Shown one piece after another: positions 61,801-64,000 of a DNA stretch of 64,000 bases. A program made the translations under genes and the position numbers. Position 1 is the stretch's first letter. Every line of letters starts with the position of its first letter. Origin of the DNA: Arenicella chitinivorans (GTDB lineage Bacteria; Pseudomonadota; Gammaproteobacteria; Arenicellales; Arenicellaceae); the NCBI RefSeq assembly GCF_014651515.1, contig NZ_BMXA01000001.1:1136958-1200957 (forward strand). The letters are read 5' to 3'. The notes under the pieces are model-generated. The model was not told the origin of the DNA and made no database searches. It worked only from the letters and a program-made list of their open reading frames with translations.

Positions 61801-64000
61801 GATCGGCACGGTGTACGCTCGCACTTACGACGCATCAGACCGATTGGTGACTGAAACCGAAGCGCAAGGCACGGCAATCGCTCGAACGCGCACCACCACC
61901 TACGACGCCAACGACAACCCCATTACGGTTGAAAACTTCCGTGGTTTCACCACGCGTTTTGACTACGACGCGCTTAACCGCGTGGTCACGGCAACCGATC
62001 CCGACACTAAAACCATCACCTACACCTACGACGCGGTTGGTAATAAATTAACCAGTAAAGATCGGCGTGGATTCGTCACCACATACGAATACGATGACCT
62101 CGACCGCGTTACCGCCACGGTGGACGCCTTGGATCAACGTGTGGAAACCACCTACGATGGCGTTGGCAACGCGCTGACCGTAACAGACAAGCGCGGCACC
62201 GTCACCACCAACACTTATGACGCATTAAACCGTCTATTGACCAGCACCAAGCCCGATGGCAACGGTGCGCAGGTCAAAATTGTGCGCAACGAATACGACC
62301 GTGAAGGCAATCTGAGTGCCGTTACTGATGCCAACAATAATCGCGTCCAGTACGCGTATAACGGGCGTAATCTGCAAACCAAAATTACCAACCCCGATAC
62401 CACGGTCATTGAGACCACCTACGATGGTGCGGGCAACACCTTAACGGTGAAAGACGAAGTAGGGCAGGTCACCACCAATACCTACGACAATGCCAATCGC
62501 TTGCTTACTTCGACTAACCACGCCGGCGAAACCACGCGTTTCGAGTACGATCTTAACGACAATAAAACCAAATCCACGCGCCCCAAAGGCACCCAAACCA
62601 GCTACGCCTACGATGCGTTGAATCGGGTTGAACGCATCACCGACGGTGAGCTGAATGTCACACTGTATACCTACGACGCTAACGACAACCAACGCTCACA
62701 TCGAGATGCCAACAGCAACGTCGTCACTTACGAGTACGACGCGCTTGATCGACGTATCGAACATCGACAGCCCAATCAGGTGGTCACTACCTTCCGCTAC
62801 GATGCAGAGGGCAATATGGTCGGTCGTACAGACCCTAATGGCCGCCAGTTCACCTACACCTACGATGCCATCAATCGTCAGACCTCCGAGTCGTATCCGC
62901 CGGTTCCCAGCCCGTATATGCAAGTCCAGCTGGTCGAAACGGAATACGATGGCAATAACAACCCGATTCAGACCACTGAGCACAAGGTCAATAACCGCAC
63001 CGGTGGCGGCGTTACTGACGTGTCTGTGCGCACCTTCGATTTGCTCGATCGCCTAACGCAAGACACACAACGCGGGCACGTCATCAGCTACCAGTATGAC
63101 GACAACGGCAACCGCACCCAAGTCACCTCCGTCGGTGGCAGCACCAGCTACACTTATGACAACCGTAATCGCCTGCGCACCGCGACCACTGAGAACGGCA
63201 CCAGCACCTACACTTACACGGCAGACAGCAAGCAAGCGCAGGTCGAATACCCCAATGGCACCATCACGCGCTACGATTACGATGCGGCGGATCGCACCGT
63301 GTCGGCCATCAACGAACGTGTGGTGGGCAACACCGTTGAGCTGATCTCACGCTTTGATTACGACTATGACCTGAACAGCAACCGCGTGCTGCAGACCGAG
63401 ACTCAAAATGGCTTTGCGGAACGTAAGATTCAGACCACCTCCTACGAGTACGACAACGCGGACCGCATGACCGGCTACGTCATCACCGACCAGGAGACCG
63501 GCGACGTACATACTGCGGATTACACTTTCGACTTTAACTACAACCGCGTCACCGAGGTCGAAAAGCAAACCGTTGGCGGTGTCACCACCACCATCAAAGA
63601 CCGCACGTCTGCCTACGATGGGAACAACCGTCTAACCAGCATCACCGACAACTTAGCCCTAGACAGCTCAGACCCCGACAACAACAGCATCGACTACACC
63701 TACGATGCCAACGGCAACACGCTCACCAAAACCGACAACACCCAAAGCGTACCTGCGCTCACCACGTTCCGGTATGACAGTCGCAATCAGCTCACCCAAG
63801 TCATTCGTGGACCACCTGAGAGCGAGGAATCCCGCGGCCTCTACGACTACAACGCGCTCGGCATGCGCGTACGCCACCTCGACAGCGAACGCGGCGACAT
63901 CGAATACCTGTACGACGGCAAATCCATTCTCGAAGAACGCACACTCGGCACCAACACACTGCTCGCGCACTACCGCTACAGCGACCGCCTGCTGAGCCTC
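55850..64000 (+). CDS. Sec-exported RHS/YD-repeat giant protein, 3' end outside the window
   Basis: The frame is open from ATG 55850 to the window edge: at least 2,717 residues, C-terminus unknown. ATG 55871 and 55904 are in-frame alternatives; starting at 55904 gives a classical signal peptide (MRVSFARYSRLLVVLVLSLF, cleavage near AEA), so this may be the real start. A long unique N-terminal half follows, with one calcium-type loop (DFNADGVPDK near 57045) and a Pro/Ser/Gly linker (near 57135-57180). Then comes a segment typical of RHS proteins before the repeats (DFIRSYSNEA near 59324), and YD repeats from about 59640 to the end. RHS/YD proteins build hollow beta shells or filaments, and often carry a variable toxic or adhesive C-terminus; that part is not visible. 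There is no VgrG, PAAR or T6SS motif. Export via Sec distinguishes it from T6SS Rhs toxins. Confidence 0.9.
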   Translation, partial: MNDHQNPMKVVLLRKLNAMRVSFARYSRLLVVLVLSLFCAEAYSIGGFVYVGPIPNADFKVGRVMARSIVIDPDTGQPILVEFAPDGTEQRVVNVPGYNALDLKIMPANDYLAEKLRLESYKTEHANGTAKTAELMSRAQYESAEFLMADNVTPIQKLPLPEGFNSVFVRGQGARLRADGASLILLAFQFDLTQGRTPAYNDKSLIVNDRGIIMDSSPNAFGYRVGFFGDPNEPQEGYQRGIVRPDDQVFGPIPYTKVFVDQHAYVGGVDVSNNQGLYSFQFLMPPCPLGGYDFKTDVWAELRYRNFLPTGAPSIPYYLRTPGYSYCYATLAPALIAPNLFAIQAGYAVPFVQHNLYADIMFVTGRISMRNPLYEPVDIGDTTYSVFEEDAEREIPDFYDFNADGVPDKVSQGRILHCSAVDIDVTPPSDPGSGSAPEPTPVSQESEISIFLSDDVSRDDIDSSPHVYAQGFTCEDKHPELQYDPEEGGPWQGVYFDGRQDNVIDFPDLVRVADHEQRFENTGVLKSISTEDMRNTDLLFFRESTGQLILERRGLKPEEAEYRTAVEYDEDAKQVAYRVMLRGSHDYNLNVGGGVNRRQSFEEWATDYQLTEPFAKRESDHPRPGEFIKVVAINRATGYMGTARVLLCSAANNNVVAGLLDVEVPHIVMTPPNLKIWAQRDFEVEAGLNEGDAHQNTIGNEGAALTSDSKVTIYTEWLDEYGQALPEELGLDDGAQYGLTGRLAKVASPNQLRGVALADDLAEFPIAPGRNTQVLRVRSGTRNAGTDHFYVHVIGKPKDQECVSDASCPSFSVTSDDPGLAGRPELLTPFLAPLWHERGSWMEYRRYRSILSNYTVDTSEEQENIPIKPEPVYAWRYRPEYQFSQYDFDVSEVNRELTDPEGDTTEINIIDSPNPVITGDEDVINVIYTLIGDQVEALTPIDGERELILSFGGSEQRVTIDNNGNLRFENLGALSQITPEDFLNIRLYANSDEGNTLWEYQFEEATTIGFSRTISIATFNSTETSTATIKDITDSFIKLPFVLHERSIVNIEVLDEGLSPQGSLVFNQDYDSGAYGFIVTYGDMERHVNPEDTFYIAINKEGIFSGEKTRQLFTGKLAERVDSEVLGQVIEHDSLIQRGALTLRREDIKVSGVGPQPDFIRSYSNEAQLTNSDGPMGPGWNHNHNIYLKILATSDADGLYDNNLPNWIRDYRTGDRPEIIPLDEFEDITEIPQLITVSNGGMFIFKDGSWRPSRGFHGKLELVDGQYVYTSKDGTQYVFQSNVSSAADERFLVEKIVDRNNNELVYEYASFNGRQLVSSVTDASGRTLEFSYQLVSEAGQYRLMQVESPEMGITLDFEYETLSPIQYDPDSQTYTPAIVGLTGFRRESFTESYTYFKSLDDRIPNLTSTTDANGNVTEYGYLEPSQVPAALLEFAKGTLETDVISEIRYPGSTGVAQVEYLFGSGNQRRVTDLNGNQKLYTLNEFGNPNLVEEPLGKRTEMVWTIDNGDDDVLMVELKDALGRVTTYEYDDQGNVVKQTDPLGTITQTWHPEFSLLESRTDRNGHTITNSYDDNGNLTEAEDAEGFTTRHTYSGEGLRLTTRHPDGGGTTNYQYDDYGNLEQVSFPEGSNYKYNNDARGNKLTETDANRNQTKYTYDDLDRVTKILHPDQHTSTFTYDAKGNKLTETDKLGLTLTYTYDERDRVERVTRSFGGGEQLFTYDNQSNLLTETDWKGQVTTHTYDTLYRRTSTKNRIGDTVSMTYDLVDNMLTMTDHRNQITEYAYDEGNRKVKEINALDDERVFTYDNENNMLSESDFEGRVTSVVYDKRYLKVEQTNAINGVSKWVYDGRGNNIEYTDEELRTTKYVFDRQNRLVEERDALGFVTRVKYDGNGNQIEVTDRRGITTKNTYDAINRITETLDGDGFVTKISYDANDNRTQITDGNGHSTHYDYDLLNRLIEETTPVSGTIKHTYDANDNVLTTTDAIGTVYARTYDASDRLVTETEAQGTAIARTRTTTYDANDNPITVENFRGFTTRFDYDALNRVVTATDPDTKTITYTYDAVGNKLTSKDRRGFVTTYEYDDLDRVTATVDALDQRVETTYDGVGNALTVTDKRGTVTTNTYDALNRLLTSTKPDGNGAQVKIVRNEYDREGNLSAVTDANNNRVQYAYNGRNLQTKITNPDTTVIETTYDGAGNTLTVKDEVGQVTTNTYDNANRLLTSTNHAGETTRFEYDLNDNKTKSTRPKGTQTSYAYDALNRVERITDGELNVTLYTYDANDNQRSHRDANSNVVTYEYDALDRRIEHRQPNQVVTTFRYDAEGNMVGRTDPNGRQFTYTYDAINRQTSESYPPVPSPYMQVQLVETEYDGNNNPIQTTEHKVNNRTGGGVTDVSVRTFDLLDRLTQDTQRGHVISYQYDDNGNRTQVTSVGGSTSYTYDNRNRLRTATTENGTSTYTYTADSKQAQVEYPNGTITRYDYDAADRTVSAINERVVGNTVELISRFDYDYDLNSNRVLQTETQNGFAERKIQTTSYEYDNADRMTGYVITDQETGDVHTADYTFDFNYNRVTEVEKQTVGGVTTTIKDRTSAYDGNNRLTSITDNLALDSSDPDNNSIDYTYDANGNTLTKTDNTQSVPALTTFRYDSRNQLTQVIRGPPESEESRGLYDYNALGMRVRHLDSERGDIEYLYDGKSILEERTLGTNTLLAHYRYSDRLLSL
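59640..64000 (+). repeat. YD (RHS) repeat region
   Basis: Repeats of about 21 residues carry the signature Y-[DE]-x(2)-[GD]-[NR], for example TTYEYDDQGNVV near 60422 and TYDANDN repeatedly between 61,500 and 62,700. The density suggests several dozen copies. The last visible segment (EYLYDGKSILEER near 63902) is of the kind seen shortly before an RHS core domain. Confidence 0.9.

Noticed and set aside
60300..64000. DNA tandem repeat or CRISPR array
   Set aside because: The periodicity is at protein level (YD repeats in one frame); the DNA copies are not identical and there are no constant spacers.
55850..64000. T6SS-linked Rhs effector
   Set aside because: No PAAR, VgrG or DUF4123-like genes are present and the protein has a Sec signal peptide.

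Overview
The window looks like a chromosomal segment of a free-living, probably marine gammaproteobacterium. The evidence is gene content: a TonB-dependent receptor, an SSS-family symporter, MltF, DusC, Lol-type lipoproteins and a tRNA-Ser with an encoded CCA end. The DNA is of moderate GC and no insertion sequence, phage, integrase or CRISPR array was seen. Genus cannot be named from the sequence alone.

Left part (1-12.3 kb) is ordinary chromosome: the 3' end of a sodium/solute symporter gene, a TonB-dependent outer-membrane receptor, a secreted DUF4846 protein, tRNA-Ser(GGA), the lytic transglycosylase mltF, a small sulfotransferase-like gene that converges on an acyl-CoA dehydrogenase (the two stop codons share one CTAG), and a rightward cluster of dusC, an MFS exporter, a hotdog thioesterase and an FAD-dependent reductase.

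Right part (12.5 kb to the window end) is one tightly packed rightward gene cluster, probably an operon of more than 51 kb. Its first gene is a single uninterrupted 12,790-codon reading frame for a secreted giant protein. In order, the protein has a signal peptide, about twenty Ig-like repeats, a non-repetitive linker with a CxxC, seven copies of a compound module (beta-propeller, SbsA-type Ig domain, two IPT/TIG domains), further Ig and propeller regions, thrombospondin-type-3 calcium loops, two degenerate VWA-like domains and two sets of seven FG-GAP repeats. Next come two small lipoproteins of the parvulin/SurA type (one canonical PpiC, one diverged), a 1,082-residue secreted protein with a beta/gamma-crystallin-like N-terminus, calcium loops and Ig domains, and a very large Sec-exported RHS/YD-repeat protein that runs off the right edge (at least 2,717 residues).

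The spacing (3 nt, a 4-nt overlap, 13 nt, 15 nt) and shared themes (calcium-binding repeats, beta-rich export cargo, dedicated periplasmic foldases) suggest that the five genes build one cell-surface or secreted assembly. Candidate roles are adhesion, contact-dependent interaction or predation-like binding. No recognised anchoring or outer-membrane secretion signal was found in the giant protein. That absence and the gene combination make this the candidate undescribed system of the window.
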